64,000 nt of DNA from Chaetorhynchus papuensis (GCA_013396525.1 VWYX01000010.1:2765777-2829776), one strand, 5' to 3'; shown: positions 10,511 through 23,499, numbered from the stretch's first letter. Numbers and translations are program-made. The notes: generated by a model from the letters alone, not told the origin.

Positions 10511-13500
10511 TGTTTTCAAGCTGCTACTTCACAATGTTTACCTGTGAAATATTTTGATTCATCTCAGCCTCCCACCTTCAGTGTTTTCTGATGTGATAAA
10601 TCCTATTTACTTTAACAAAAAATAAATTAACGTAAGCAGCAGTACCACTCAGATTCCTATCTTATTCTATCTCCGGTGGTTATCAAATAATATCCCTTCT
10701 GTTATGAAATACTAAATGCAAAACTGAGACCTGTCTGAAAAGTGCTGGTATTAAATAATAGCTCTACAGTTTGAAGCGGGAATATGAAGTGTTGCTCCTT
10801 ATTAAAATAAATTTAACCCCGTCAATCTTACACACAAATGGAAAACCTCCTTCTCCATTGTTACATCTCCATCTCCTTTCTTTGCTGCAGGGAACAGGCT
10901 TACCCTGGAGGACAGCTGTGAATCTCAGCTCTCACGTGTCCTGCTGATAAACCCATTCAGGTACATTATCTAAATAAGGTACTCCTGTGCAGCTGAATCT
11001 GAAGTTGGACCTCACCATCTCCATTCTTCCTCCTCGTTCAGCAGCTTTCCAGAGGCAAAGCAAAGTTTCTCCTGCATGCCACTGTTGGGATGAAGTTGAG
11101 ATCCTGCCCTAGGACTCAAGATAAGGAAATGCAAATCTTTGCACAGCTCAGCGTCTCCTCTTTCCTAAGGCTTCCTGAGTGATGCACGTATTTGGGGGGA
11201 GTTTAGTTCACTTTTAGTCTCTGGTTCCTGGGGAAAAATTGGATGTCTGTTAAAACAGGTAAGATAAAAATAACCTGATGCTCATTCTTGAGAGCTGGGC
11301 TGCACACCTATTCTCCTGGCGGCTAAGCAAAATACACTCATCAGGGTGTGAGCCAGGCCTGCTATCAGGGTTTACCCAGGGATGTAAAAGTCATGAACTT
11401 TGATTTCTACCACAGGCTTAACGTGCTCTGAATTGTACTCTCTTATCCCTTTCTACAGTGTCAGAGCTCCAAGAGCAGGAGTAGCAATGCCATTTGCTTA
11501 ACACAATCCAAAGGCTCTACCAGAAAATTGAGCTTTTTTAGGTAATTTTCTCAAGTTGAGGTTCACAGGGAATCCAGGAATCTCATGTCCTGAATAGCTC
11601 ATTAAAGAGCTACTTTATGAAAAATAATACTTTATTAAATGCTAGCATCAGAGTCTTAAAATATCACAGTAGGAGAATGATATAAACATTTCACATATGA
11701 AGACTGTGATCACCTTGTGTCTCAGATAAGAAAGATATGAACTTCAGAGTTTGCATATAAATACTATCATGTTACATTTTTTTAATTAAAGACTTCCATG
11801 AAGGGTTAGATAATTAAATCCACTTGCAATTACCTCTAGAAGGTTTTCATCTGTCATAGCAATTCTAAGCTCAAAATGAATCGGCCAGCGTTAAAGTGCA
11901 GTGGATATCAACACAACATAGAAGATCAGCAAACATGAAAATATAATAGTCATATTTCTAAATTCTATGCCCCTCAACTTTTAAGACTGTCCTCCTTTCC
12001 CAATATTCTTATGCATTTGTTTGCAAGAACATCCTATTCTTGTATCAGTATGGTGATGCCAGTAATCAGGCCAGAACCTTGTTAGTGAACTCATCATTTC
12101 CCTAACCTCCACAGCAGTTAACTCTGTCTTCTATAAGATGTGCTGGAGCACCTCTGCAGAGTGTTTTTCCTTCTGTTTCTCACAGATGAGACTGTCCTGC
12201 AAAGGTGTCTTTCGCTGAGGAAATTCCAGATGAAAACAAGAGTGAAAGTGCTGTGCAGAGGGTGTCCAGTGGGTGGAATCAGCCTAAACATGCTGCTCTC
12301 GTCTGTATAAACATACACTGGGCACATGTAACTTGCACAGAAAGGTGAGTTTGACATACCCTGGATGTGCTGGCCTCATTCAGACTATGCAGGGGAAGGG
12401 GGTCCCTCCCACGACACCCATCCAGCACGCCGAAGTGATTGTTATGTCCCCACAGTGAGCTCTATGGCAGTGACCCCATAAGGGAAAGTGATTGCACAGG
12501 CCATCTTTGTATGTCTGGTAGCCATTTGCCCAGAATTCCACAAGTCACAGCAGGAAGTTTGACTATTGCTTTCACTGAGCTGAAATACAAAAATTCTGCA
12601 AAACATCTACCTTTTTGATGAGAAACAATTTTTATTGTCATCTAAAACACAGTTACTTACCACAGTCTTAGTGTATGCAGGGCATTTATACTGTTAGAAT
12701 AACATCTCATCAATCTTTGAAAGCAGCTTTTCATCTATTTTTACTTTCACTGTTCTCACTCTAATGAAAATAAATGGAGTATAACATTTGCCTTTCTTTT
12801 GTCTTGCTCTGCATCTTCCCAAAAGCAAAACCCAAGCTCCTAAATTTTTCCAACTCAGTATGAGCTTTTACTCCTGAAACATTTGAATGTACCTAAACTG
12901 AGCATATGTACTGTCTTACATACGAACAATGTGCACACACACACACACACATATAAAGCTTTTGTACTGAGGTAGAGGCTGCTTGATGAAATGAATAACA
13001 GATTAAAACAGGTCAAAGACTGTTTGGCACCCAAGTACACATACTTTAATAATGTGTGTATTTTCAAGACAAAATGTGCTGAAGCTCGGCCACAATAATT
13101 CCTTTTTTGAATTCCTTGAGTTCTATGAGTTTCATGAGTTCCTTGTATGCTTATAATACAACTCCGTTCCTCGAGACTGAAAAATCTGAAGTTTCTTTCT
13201 TTAAGTGATGTTTTCTTAAACCACTGTTTCAGGTATCGCTGTTGGCAAAATAGGTGTGGTCATTAAAAAGGACTGTCATAGAACTTCATTGCCATCTGGA
13301 AGAAATTTTGTGGTAACTTTACATACAGCACTCAAATGATCTTTAGGAGGCCCCCTTTCATCTTGACAACAACCTAGGGTGCATAATTCATGCTTTATAA
13401 ACTCACGACAGATGTCAAATAATCTGAGGCAGCTGTAGGGAGCCAGTTAGACTTCTGTGACCAGTCCTGAGTCCTCCGCTTAAAATAAAAAATATGTATG

Positions 13501-13607
13501 CAAAGCTACCTCTGAACATATAGGTAGATAAATTTATCTGTATATTCACACACACACACCAGTGTACAATAACACCAAGGTCACAGATTCAATCTCCTTA
13601 TGGCCCA
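10511..13607. other. Gene-free unique sequence with a small (CA)n
   Basis: Unique DNA without a supportable gene. It contains a GC-richer patch at about 10860-11250, including the octamer ATGCAAAT near 11131, and another at 12360-12480. A (CA)n run lies at 12931-12950 and a second at 13549-13559. A 70-base splice-flanked segment at 10891-10960 is discussed under rejected items. Confidence 0.5.
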
Positions 13608-13688
13608 TTCACTAAAGAGTTGGACTCAATGATCCTTGTGGGTCCCTTCCAACTCAAACTATTCTGTGAAACTCTGTGAACCTCTGTA
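13608..13688 (+). mobile_element. CR1 3' tail fragment
   Basis: About 80 bases of a CR1 terminus: AGTTGGACTCAATGATCCTTGTGGGTCCCTTCCAACTCAAACTATTCTGTG followed by two further degenerate octamers (AAACTCTGTG, AACCTCTGT). Only the extreme 3' end was inserted, as is usual for CR1. Confidence 0.85.
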
Positions 13689-14587
13689 TACATTATTATT
13701 ACATATACATTACTTATGTGTATGTATGTATTTACACTTGATGAAAACAGCTTGAAGAAAGAACAGAAGAGGGCTACTATTTTTCTCATTTAAATATTGA
13801 AAATCAAGAAAACTCTACGGAGATTGAGAATATTTTCTTACAGTAAAAAAACAACAGAAGACACTGCAAGAAATGTTTATATAATCTCCATAATTCTGTA
13901 CCTTCTAGATTCACTAGATAAAAATCTCCAAGGAAAGACAAACACCCCACTGATCTCCCTTGAGTCTGGACTAGTTTCTCCCTTGAGAACGGACTAGAAT
14001 TTTATCTTTTAAATTAATGGCAAGATTGTTAAAGGCAACAGTTCCACCAAGAAGATGGAAGACTCTGAAATTATTTTTAATTATTTTAGCTAATCCGATA
14101 TAGGTTTTTAGAACTTATGTATTTTGCTTAACTGTTCACTTAGTCAAAAAACCCAATGTGGTTTCATCCTCTGGAGTCTTTGCAAGAGCAAATTGCATGA
14201 ATTTACTAGCTGCTATTCTTTTCCTTTCAGGCATATGTCTGCAATAAAAAAAAAAAAAGTGTTGTAACTCTAAGCTTTTGCAGAATACTTTTACTTTGCC
14301 ACTACTACAAAGTGGTACAAACTACTAGTACTTAACACAAAGTATATTGCTCTTAGTACAACCTATTTTTTTCCTGCTTTAGTGAAATGGGCAAACCCTT
14401 GCTTAAAGTATAAGAGAAAAAACAGAGTTTCTCTAACACACAGTGAATTTATCATTTCCTGAGTGGTTTGACCTATTGCCAATGTTCTCTCACACCAAAG
14501 ATCCAAGCAAAGTCCTAGAGTCTGAAGGAGTTGGATCTTTTCATTCTGTCATCCAAATGTTTCTACTGAGAATTTGTGATTTCATGC

Positions 14588-15160
14588 TGTGCTGGCTTCA
14601 GCTGGGGCAGAGTTAATTTCTTCTCAGTAGCTGTTACAGTGTTGTGTTTTGGGTACAGAATGAGAATGGTGTTGGTAACACACTGATGTTTGGGGTTTTG
14701 CTAAGCTGTGTTTATCCCAAGTCAAGGAATTGTTTTCCTTGTCTCCTGCTGCACCAGTGAGGAGGTGAGCAAAATAAACTGTGAGGGAGCACAGCTGGGA
14801 TGGGTGACTGGAACTGACCAAAGGGATATTCCACACCACAGAACATCAGGCCTGAGGTATAAACTGGGGGGAGTTACCTGGAAGGAGCTGATCAGGGTTC
14901 GGGAAGGGAGGTTGGACATTGGTCAGTGGGTGGTGAGAAACTGTACTGTGGATCACTCAGTTTTCTCCCTTTTACTATCATTATATTAATTATTTACCAT
15001 TCTTTTACTTTACTTTCAATTATTAAACTTTTCTTATCTCAACATATAAGTTTTACTTGGATTTTCCTCCCCATTTCAGTGAGGTGAGGGTGGAAGAGAG
15101 GCAGAGTTGAGTGAGTGTCTGTGTGGTGTTTCATCTCCACATGGGTTTAAAACCATGACA
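14588..15160 (+). mobile_element. Solo LTR of an endogenous retrovirus
   Basis: A 573-base element starting TGTGCTGGCTTCAGCTGGGGCAG and ending AAAACCATGACA, the TG...CA ends of a retroviral LTR. The body matches a common neoavian ERV LTR type (GAGTTAATTTCTTC near the start, CAAAGGGATATTCCACACCA at about 14819-14838, ATTAAACTTTTCTTATCTCAAC near 15022). A TATA box (TATAAA, 14858-14863) and a polyadenylation signal (ATTAAA, 15022-15027) give plus orientation. The flanks are CATGC before (14583-14587) and CATGT after (15161-15165), a five-base target duplication with one mismatch, which suits an ERVL-like integrase. No gag, pol or env flanks it, so it is a solo LTR left by recombination. The short open frames inside are not genes. 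Confidence 0.9.
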
Positions 15161-15165
15161 CATGT

Positions 15166-18100
15166 TCACTGACATGTTCCAGATTCTCTTTGCTTATCTT
15201 CTTCTCTTAAGCAATCATAAAAAAAAGTATGCATATTTTATCATATGATCTCACTAATCATAAACAGATGTCAAAAGGGTTTTTTTTTTCTCTTTTTGTT
15301 TCCCTTAGGAACATTAGAAGTCTATAACTACGGAATTTAATTTTCTGCAGCAAAAGGAGAATGCCATTTGGCTGGGCTTCTACCAAATATAATGTATGTA
15401 TCTACCAGTTTGCTGTCTTTAGGACTTTCTTGAATGCAAGGAAGACATCCAAACAACAGGCAATAAGTACCTTATTCCACCTACTATTCATATAATCTAT
15501 TCTCATAGCATTCTTGTTGGGCTAATTTGGTTTCCTGCATCTCTTTCTGATTTCATGACAGCAGTTTTGATTTACTTTTAAAAAATAGCTGAACTTCTTA
15601 GAGCAATAGTGTCTCATGGTCAGGTTAACTTCCATTTACATTGAACAGGTCTGAATTTAGTATCTCGTCAAAATACTGAAAGGTATTCTATATTTATTTA
15701 GTTTATGAAACAGAGGACCTTAATTCTAACTAACCTTTTTGGAGTTATTCTTACATAAGTTTCCATGAAGTCTTACAGAGATAATTATTTCTTTTTTAAT
15801 AACTTTCTGAATGTTTCTTTATTTGACAGATAAATCTTTAATTGGCATCTATCAAATGAAAATATCCTTCTCTTCAGCAGTTCTTACACCAGAGCATTTT
15901 CAGTTTCTTAAAAGAGTAGGTTTTATTGAAATCCCATCTAGCAGTACTGCAGTATGCCTAATAAATCCTTGCTACTCAGACAAGCATCCCCCCTATTTCA
16001 GGAGAACACAAGGGAATACAGTAGCCATTCTGAGGGTTTTCTGTGGGTTTTCACACCTGAGAAAAGCAATGTGGTACTAGGGGTATGGTAAGGAGAGTAC
16101 ATAGAAGAGTATATGAGAAGACAGTTTTTTACAGGATAATTCACAATACGAATATGTTGGTATGCTAGCTTGCTCCTTCACTATGCCAACTATTTCTGCC
16201 AAAGAATACCCAGTTTCTGTCAAAAACATTTCACCATCACCTCATCCTGGTGCTCTTTTACTGAGGACTAGTCAGGAGTTTAACAGAAGTAATTGTAATT
16301 AAATGTGCCTTTAAGCTGATCCTGAAGAGCATTTTGGATAGCCACGCTTTCTCCTCCTGCACTGCAGTTCCTTCTACCAGAGTAGCTGGATGCTTTTTAT
16401 TAGCTCCTTGATGTACATGCTTTTAGTTTGCTCTAAAACTTTGCCAGTGGTGAGTGTGTCATCATTAAGAGAAGTGAGTAATACTTCTGAGAGAGACTGG
16501 AACAATGTTATTCATATTGCAGTAAAAGGATGATCAGGAAATCTGGTTAGAATTACAGAGATAATTACTCTTTCCAGCACTTCCCTCCCTGAAGGTAATC
16601 AACAGAAGCAGCCATCAAGGAAAACACCGACAGATCTTCTTGTCTTGCATTCAGTGACTAATTCCTTGGCTGCTGCTATATTCCTGGAGTGGCAACCAGA
16701 GACACAAGCATTTCCCTTCTCATCCTAACTACACCTTTTCACCAAGAAGATACTATAGCAGCAGCACGCACCGCGTGAGACAACAACATCTTCCCCCTTG
16801 CTCCCATGAGTTCATAAACATACAGAATTTGAAGCTGGGTATGTCACACCACAACCAAACCTAGTGTCTGACAGTAAACCTGCAATCTCCCAAACACAGC
16901 TGGTCAGCCCTGTCTAGTCCAGTAATATTTAATGAGCCACAAAAAAACTTAATCATATAGCATGTCAAATCTGGAACCGTATCTAGTTTGACTGATATTT
17001 GAGCACACATCAGTAAACCTATTTTTTTTACTCAAGGTCTGAGCTCTGACCTTTACTCAAGCCCCACTTCCTCTGCCAGACATATTAGTAAGCACAGCAC
17101 ACTAAATTTTACTCACACCAGTTCGGCCACCAATTTAAACTCAATGACACTCAGCAGCCTCTGAGTTCATCCAGGGGACCAATCATGAATATAGCCCTAG
17201 CCCTAACTCAGTAAGAGAATTTGGATGAGGCAATAAATCCAGTTTACTGAGTACTGCTGGGCTAGACTCTTAACTAAACCTCAACCTCAATAAGAGCTCT
17301 TATGATACCTGGTAGGTCTGATTATAACAGCACAAGACTGGTCCGGTTCAGCTCTAACGTGAGTCCACCTGTCCTTTCTCAATAGGCAGTATTTCTAGCT
17401 CTTAGCACCTGCTAACCTGAGTTCTAAGCTTCCTAATAGTGCTAGCATTAGATACATGGGTATCTCAGCCCTTCTCACCTCACCAAAGTTAAAAAATCTT
17501 GTCTATATCCAATATACCTCTTTTGGTCTTTGCTTCCATACTAATGTTACAGTGATACCAGACTTGATCGAACTCTATGGCCTTTGTTAGATCTTGTGAT
17601 GAACCTACTTATTGAAAATTGTTGGACCAAGCACGATCCTGTTCCCAGAACTAGGCTCAAAGCTAGTACAGGAAATTCTCCTCATATTTAATTCAAATTT
17701 AGGCATTCAATTTCTCTCCAGACAGTCCATTACTGCCAACTTCGTGGAAGAACCATACCTCTTTCTCCTCCTTTCCTTCTCATAGCCTTGTGATTCAATT
17801 GTCAGCAGGAAAAGGGATGGTGAAAGGAGGGAAATAAATGTAGGTCTGGAGTGAAGAACAAAAGGAGGTTCCTTCTCTGTTCAGCTTCTATGTCTGTAAA
17901 CCATAGCTTGTAATACAGCCCTATATCTCTCTTACACCTCTGAAGAGATAATGTTACCAGAACATGACCAGAAAAATCAACAGGAAAATAAACCATCATG
18001 TTTTAACAATTTACTTTCGTGGCAGACTCCAAAATTACTGTAATTTAGTGTGATCATTTTATCTAAAGTTTAACACAAACTCTATCCTTATCCTTAATAC

Positions 18101-19384
18101 ACTACTTGGTTGTATGATAGCCAAACATGAAAATGAATCTGTTGTTCTAAGCCCACTTTGGGATTTGATTGTTACTGGCACTCTTAAAATAGGTAATCTT
18201 CAATTTATGAAATCTTGGCTCTAGGTTAGTCAATGTGCAGTAAAGCCCAACAGAAGCCCAACTCACAGTCTCCTTTAGAGCCTTAATGGCTAACATTCTT
18301 AATAACTTTGGTAATGAGACTAAACTTTGTTCCACATGACCTGTTTTATTGAGCCCTAAACTCAAAGCCAGCTCTAACCCTATTATCACATCTGCTGTTG
18401 GTTGTCAGATACAACCTACAACCCAGATTTGACAGAAAATCTTTGCCGATCTGAAGAGATAGCCAGACACCAAGAAGCAGGATGTCAAGGATCTCAGGTG
18501 AAAATGGTTCCCTTTGTTTACCCACATGAACTGAACTGACAGTCTTAGTGATAGTTACATCTTCTACTACAGTAAAGTGAATCATGACTTTGCACAATGT
18601 TCAGTAGTAATAGGGTGCAATATTTCCTGCTTCAACCATGAAAATACTGTCAGGGATTTTGCTATTCTTCCTTTTGGGTTCTGGTATAAACTGTCATTTT
18701 TACAGACATTATAGAGAGTCTACTAACCCCCAACCATAATCCCAAGATTAAATTAGGTTCATTGGTATTATGTGGAATACCTTTTCTAATTTTTACACTG
18801 AGAAACCAAGTGGTTCCTGCTCTAAATTTATTTTGTGGCATGCATTTTAACTGTGCTCATACAGTCACACTGAAGAATACACATCTCCAAAATCTAGCAC
18901 TAGGCAAAGGCTTGATTAGATCAATAAACTCAGAGTGGTGACAGTCTTAATTTTTCCCCTGGGAAACCTAATGACCAATGACACGCTTACCATCGCTCCA
19001 GAGCTTCTTATTTACCAGTCCTTAATCTAGGCTCACACACCTAGGCTCACAGTTCAATCATATGAATTACATGCCAAGACGAAAATTTAATCAATACCAT
19101 CTTAAACTTAATTTGAAATCTAATTTCAAATGCTTCATTTGTCTCTCTCAGATTTTCTTGTTTACTAAAATGTAAAAAAAGCCTGAGACTGTGCTCACTG
19201 ATGCTCAGTGAAACACCTAGAACCAGTTGGTCATGCAGGCTAGAGTAGACCATGAGAGGTCTCTGTCCAGGTTCCCACCCAGAGCAGAGTGTCTGTGTGG
19301 TGACAGAGTGCATTCAAACCAAGTTCCTCAGAGCTCTGGAAGGCACCAGGGACATAGATTTCAGTCTCTCTAGGCTGCAAAATT
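15166..19384. other. Gene-free unique sequence
   Basis: No gene recognised. From about 17000 onward the plus strand is rich in scattered telomere-like words (for example AGCCCTAGCCCTAACTC at 17203, CTCTAACCCTATTATC near 18373). No regular repeat unit could be established by eye. Minus-strand frames at 18147-18389 and 18346-18597 lack splice pairing or motifs. Confidence 0.45.
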
Positions 19385-19812
19385 TTCCTCATTATGAGTG
19401 TTTTTTCCCTATGTCCAGCCTAAGCCTCCCATGTTTCAGCTACTGCCTGCTGCCTCTTGCCCTCCCACATGTCCCACTGTGAAAGACCTCGTTGTGCCTG
19501 GATGATCCCCTCCTGTCAGTGACAGAGTTGCTAGTAGGTGCCAGTGTCATCAACACTTCTCCTGGATGAACCAGCCCTAGTGCTACAGTCTCTCCCCACA
19601 GGGCATGAGTTCCAGATCCCACCATTTTGGTAGCCTACTCTTGATTGCACATCGTATTCCAGGGGTAGTATAACCCAAGTGCCAACTGAAAAGGCATAGT
19701 CACTTTCTTGGATCTACTGAATATGTTCCTTTTGAGGTAGCCCAGGGTTTGCTGTTTGCTTACTGCCAGGGTTCACTGCAGACTCAGTTGAGTCAACTTC
19801 TTCATCAAGATG
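19385..19812 (-). mobile_element. Ancient CR1, antisense, 3' half (part 1 of host copy)
   Basis: Read on the minus strand this aligns with the end of CR1 ORF2 and the 3' UTR. On the plus strand, AGCCTAAGCCTCCCATGTTTCAGCTACTGCC followed by TGCCTCTTGCCCT is the complement of the segment between RT and tail. TATTCCAGGGGTAGTATAACCC to TTGAGTCAACTTCTT is the complement of the part encoding EKDLGVLVDEKLNMS...LYSALVRPHLEYC. It is strongly diverged and frame-broken. The copy resumes at 20547 after an insertion. Confidence 0.65.
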
Positions 19813-19872
19813 TGCAGATGTGGCACTTAAAGACATGATTTGGTGGTGGAATCGACAGTGTTAGTTTTGTTG
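19813..19872 (+). mobile_element. CR1 3' tail, left half, inserted in the antisense CR1
   Basis: TGCAGATGTGGCACTTAAAG, then ACATGATTTGGTGGTGGAAT, then CGACAGTGTTAGTTTTGTTG. This matches the 3' UTR of the CR1 subgroup whose end reads GGCACTTAGGGACATGGTTT...GGTTGGACTCGATGATC. The match stops at about 19872 and the continuation is found at 20492. Confidence 0.6.
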
Positions 19873-20491
19873 CAGGAATATAACATGCCCAACCATGACT
19901 GCAAGAATAGATGCAACTAACTCTGGGTCCAGTTGCAAAAAGAGCCAGTCAGGTAAACTAGTAGTGTGTTTATGAAATACAATATATGGAGTACTTTTGG
20001 ATTCTTGTCAATATATGCATTAGCTGCAGAATGGCTGTATATATACACCACTAATAATATTATTGCAATCAAAAACTTAGTTTCCCAGATGAAAACACTT
20101 GGTGGAGATGAGGATAAAAGACTTAGCAAAATGTGTCCCTTCTAGGGAGGGTAAGGAGGACAAACCTGTCAATATGTCTCTACAAATTTCATGTTGAATT
20201 CTCATCCCCCAGTTAGGTACACTGGGTAGGACGGTGGTCAAAGTTTTCATTCTTTGTCGTCACATTGTATGGAATATGTAGGAAGTGTATTTTGGTAGCA
20301 GTTGTACAAAACATTCCTTGGTGTCAACAGAAAAAACAAGACCACACACCTTTCACTCCGCTTCATGTTCCTCTCTGATGCCATGGCACCACAAACCACT
20401 GACCTCCAACTGGTTTCAGTGTCTGTTCAGATCACCATGGGCCCCATCATGTTTGAGCTTTGTATTTTCTTCACAGTTTCGTGCTTCTGAC
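19873..20491. mobile_element. Unidentified insertion of about 620 bases splitting a CR1 tail
   Basis: Bounded by the two halves of one CR1 3' end, so it arrived after that CR1. The sequence is AT-rich, with no LTR, CR1 or satellite signature recognised and no open frame of note. A short GTTG occurs at both junctions (about 19869-19872 and 20493-20496) and may be a target duplication, but four bases are weak. The bases at the two ends are not a clear inverted repeat. Its nature is unknown. Confidence 0.4.
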
Positions 20492-20546
20492 AGTTGGACT
20501 GAACTTAAAGATCTTTTCCAACTGAAAAGCAAATTATTCTAGGACC
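20492..20546 (+). mobile_element. CR1 3' tail, right half
   Basis: AGTTGGACTGAACTTAAAGA, then TCTTTTCCAACTGAAAAGCA, then AATTATTCTAGGA. This is the terminal block of CR1 (GGTTGGACTCGATGATCTTAAAGGTCTTTTCCAACC...ATTCTATGA) and continues from the piece ending at 19872. After it the antisense CR1 host resumes. Confidence 0.65.
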
Positions 20547-21640
20547 CAAAGGACCTATCCTGCAGAGTTACTGCCAGGGCTGACAGTGATGCAGTACTCA
20601 ACATTTGTTCATTTCATGGGACAATCAGTCTACTCCTCCCACATGTGCAGCTCTGCTTTTGTATTTTATGGACTGTAACCCCATCCCTCTCTTGTTCAGA
20701 ACTTGATGAAGGGTATTTCACTTTGTCATCTAGGCCATGATAAAGATGCTAAAGGGAACATGTTCCAGGATAGACCCAGATAACTCTGCTTTCAACCTCA
20801 ACACAGATTATGACTCATTAACCACTATACTGATTAAGGAATTTTTCATCTAGATGGTAGACCAACCACCTAGATTTTAACGTGCCATCCTGCTTACAAG
20901 GATTCCACAGGAGATTTGATCAAAACACCTGCAAAAGTCAAGATCGACCTCCTACAAGGTAGGAAACTGCCCCCTCTCATCCATTTACGTGACTTATTCC
21001 TGATGAATTCACGCTGGCCATTTGCAGACGCCCTCCATTCATGCATCCAGAAATGGCTTACAAGAGGACTTTTTCTATAATTTTCCCAGGCACAAGAGTG
21101 AAACTGTCCAACCTGTAGCTTCCTGGATTGTTTTTCTTGCAGATTTTGAAGATGGCTGTTACATTTTCCTTTCTCCAAACATAACAGATTTTGTATGTTT
21201 TTCAGAGACAGTCAAGAGCAGGCAGTTCTCTTAGAATTCTCAGATGCATCCTGTTTGGTCTGGACTTGTACAAGTTAAGGTTTATTGCAAGTTCCTTGAC
21301 TTGATCTACAGTGTCTTCACTTTCAGCTTTTGTATACACCTTTCTGCAATGAACCTCAGTCATAAGCTCCCCATTTAGCCACACCAGTCTCCTGATATGC
21401 CCAAGTTATTGTCCTGAATGTTGGGATAGACCTACCTTGAAAGTGGAGGATGTTGTCCTACATAACTGAATTCCTTTGTCCTTCAGAGCTCTATCCCAGT
21501 TTCCCGGAGAACTATTTTTTCTTTCTCCTGGTGTCCAGAGGTCTGCTCTTCTACTTTACTTCTTCAATCCTGTCAGGATCATGAAATCCATTATTTCCTG
21601 TTTCTTACATCCAAAGCTGCCAATGGTCATAGTTTTCACT
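20547..21640 (-). mobile_element. Ancient CR1 ORF2, antisense (part 2 of host copy)
   Basis: On the minus strand this reads backwards through CR1 ORF2. Near 20700-20850 the complement of the VPQG...LFNIFINDLDD segment is visible (plus strand ACTTTGTCATCTAGGCCATG, GATAAAGATGCTAAAGGGAA). At 20890-21180 the minus strand reads ENVTAIFKICKKNNPGS then FTLVPGKIIEKVL, the conserved CR1 RT N-terminal block. At 21240-21270 is the complement of MGPDGMHPRVLREL. At 21360-21640 is the complement of the endonuclease-RT linker, including CAGAGCTCTATCCCAGTTTC and ATTATTTCCTG. The frame is broken many times. The 5' limit is vague. Confidence 0.75.
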
Positions 21641-23499
21641 ATTAGTTCCCTCAATCATGAGTCACACCATTCACAAGCATAACAAACTGTCTCATCTAGA
21701 ATCTGAATTAAGAAGTACACACCATAAATAATTGCATCCCTTAAAAATGTTTTGGGCGCTGTCCTAAGAATACTCTTTGCCTACCATAGTGGTGATCTAC
21801 TTTGAACTTTTCATCAGTTTCTCATAGAAAAAGACAAATAGCTTTCTCTTAAGTTTTCCATTAGCATATTCACAGGTGTCCCAAACTTCTCATTCATATC
21901 ACATTGCATTTAATTGCAAGCTGTCCCTTATCTGATTTTTTTTCTTCAATAAACCACATCTTTACGTAGCCTTTTACTTTGATCCGTACTCCACCCTTGG
22001 TTCATCATACAGTGTTCCTCAGATTGTCATTTCTCATTTCGACTTTGAGAAACCTCATGACAATTTCCTACACTCCTTCTGGGATATATTTAAGATGTCA
22101 TTCCTAATCTTGTCCTAGTTGTTCTCCTGGATGAGACTTCTGTGGGCATGTTTTTGTCGCTCCAGGAATTCCACATCTTCTTACAGCATTGATACTCTAA
22201 ACTCTCCTCTTAGTTGCAGACTTGCAGTCTCTCAAAAAATCTGGGCTTCTCTCAGGCTCAGAAATACTTCAATCCATTTTTTCACTGTGAACCTTAACAA
22301 CTGAAATCTTATATTCTCTGGTGTAATCTTTTCAAAGACCTTCTTACTCTCACACTTAATTTCCAATTTTAATCAACTTAAATCCTAACTGAACCTTAAT
22401 TCTAAATTTCCACAAGATTCTAGACACATTTAAATGATTTGTTCTTTTCAGTGAGAAATCTAAAAATGGTTCATCTGATTTCTTCTGGTTTCACTTCACC
22501 ACCAGGCATTCACTGTCACTCCAAGAGATTAGATAACTTTATTGCCAAGAGGTCCAACACCAAATTTGTCAATATCTTTTTCTGTGACTTCCTTATTTCA
22601 CAGTCACAATTTCTAGTTTATTAAACCTTAAACGAGGTTTAGTGGCAGTGCTGAATTTTCACTGAAATACTAATCCTTCAGTATTCTGGACTCATTTTTG
22701 TTCTTGTCTGAAATTTGTTGATCTTACTTTTTTGTAAGGTTCTGGTTTACATAGCCTTAATCTGATTCTTGGTTTAGGCTGTCCTCCGTAACTCCCTAGA
22801 AAATTCTACTCCTCAGTTTATCTTTGAAAAATTCAGTAATCATGGTTCTAAATATACCGTCTACTAGTATGGTCTTAATGTATTGCCACGGCTTCAGTTT
22901 AGCTAAGTCATAATCCTTACCATATCCCTAGAAAAAATAGCATTCCTAATGTGGAAAGCGGAGAGTTGTACCCCCAGTGTTCTAACTCCTGGAGTGTACT
23001 TCTTAAAAGTTTTTTTTAGTGTAAAAACTTCTAAGCACTGAAGGTAAATCATGAGCCTTGGTTTCATTGAACCTCAGTAATACTATCTTGGACATGATTC
23101 ATCTTTTTCTGACAAGGAGTTTCTTTTTGTAATCTGCTTTCTTAGAGCACATTTGCTGTCAATTCACAGCTTCCACTTTATTAAACCCTAATTCCAAGCA
23201 TAGGCTTCTACTAGCTTCAGTGGTGTTCTCCAAAGGTCACTGCCAATTTTCACTGCTAAGAAAGCCAGCAGCTATTTTTTTTTAAATTTCATTAAGATCT
23301 ATTTTGACTTTGGAATCAGCTTTCAAACATTCTCATTATTATTATGTCGTTTATTATTATCTATTTTCATGATACCTGATGGAAAAATGCGCCTGGGTCT
23401 TTCCCTAGGTACGTTAAGTTTGCTGTCTTAGGGTAACTTCATGTCTCACATTCATGTCTCACTTTTACATCCTAGCAGATAGAAGGGTTGCTCAGTTCC
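21641..23499. other. Gene-free sequence, possibly older repeat remains
   Basis: No gene. It may continue the antisense CR1 beyond what I can align, but the similarity is lost. Telomere-like words recur (ATCCTAACTGAACCTTAATTC near 22383, TTAAACCCTAATTCCAAGC near 23180). TTCATGTCTCACATTCATGTCTCAC near 23439-23463 is a small direct repeat. Confidence 0.4.

Noticed and set aside
10891..10960. 70-base plus-strand segment with strong acceptor (CTCCTTTCTTTGCTGCAG) and donor (TTCAG|GTACAT), open in one frame
   Set aside because: No partner exon with matching phase was found on the plus strand and the length is short; it could be a non-coding RNA exon or chance.
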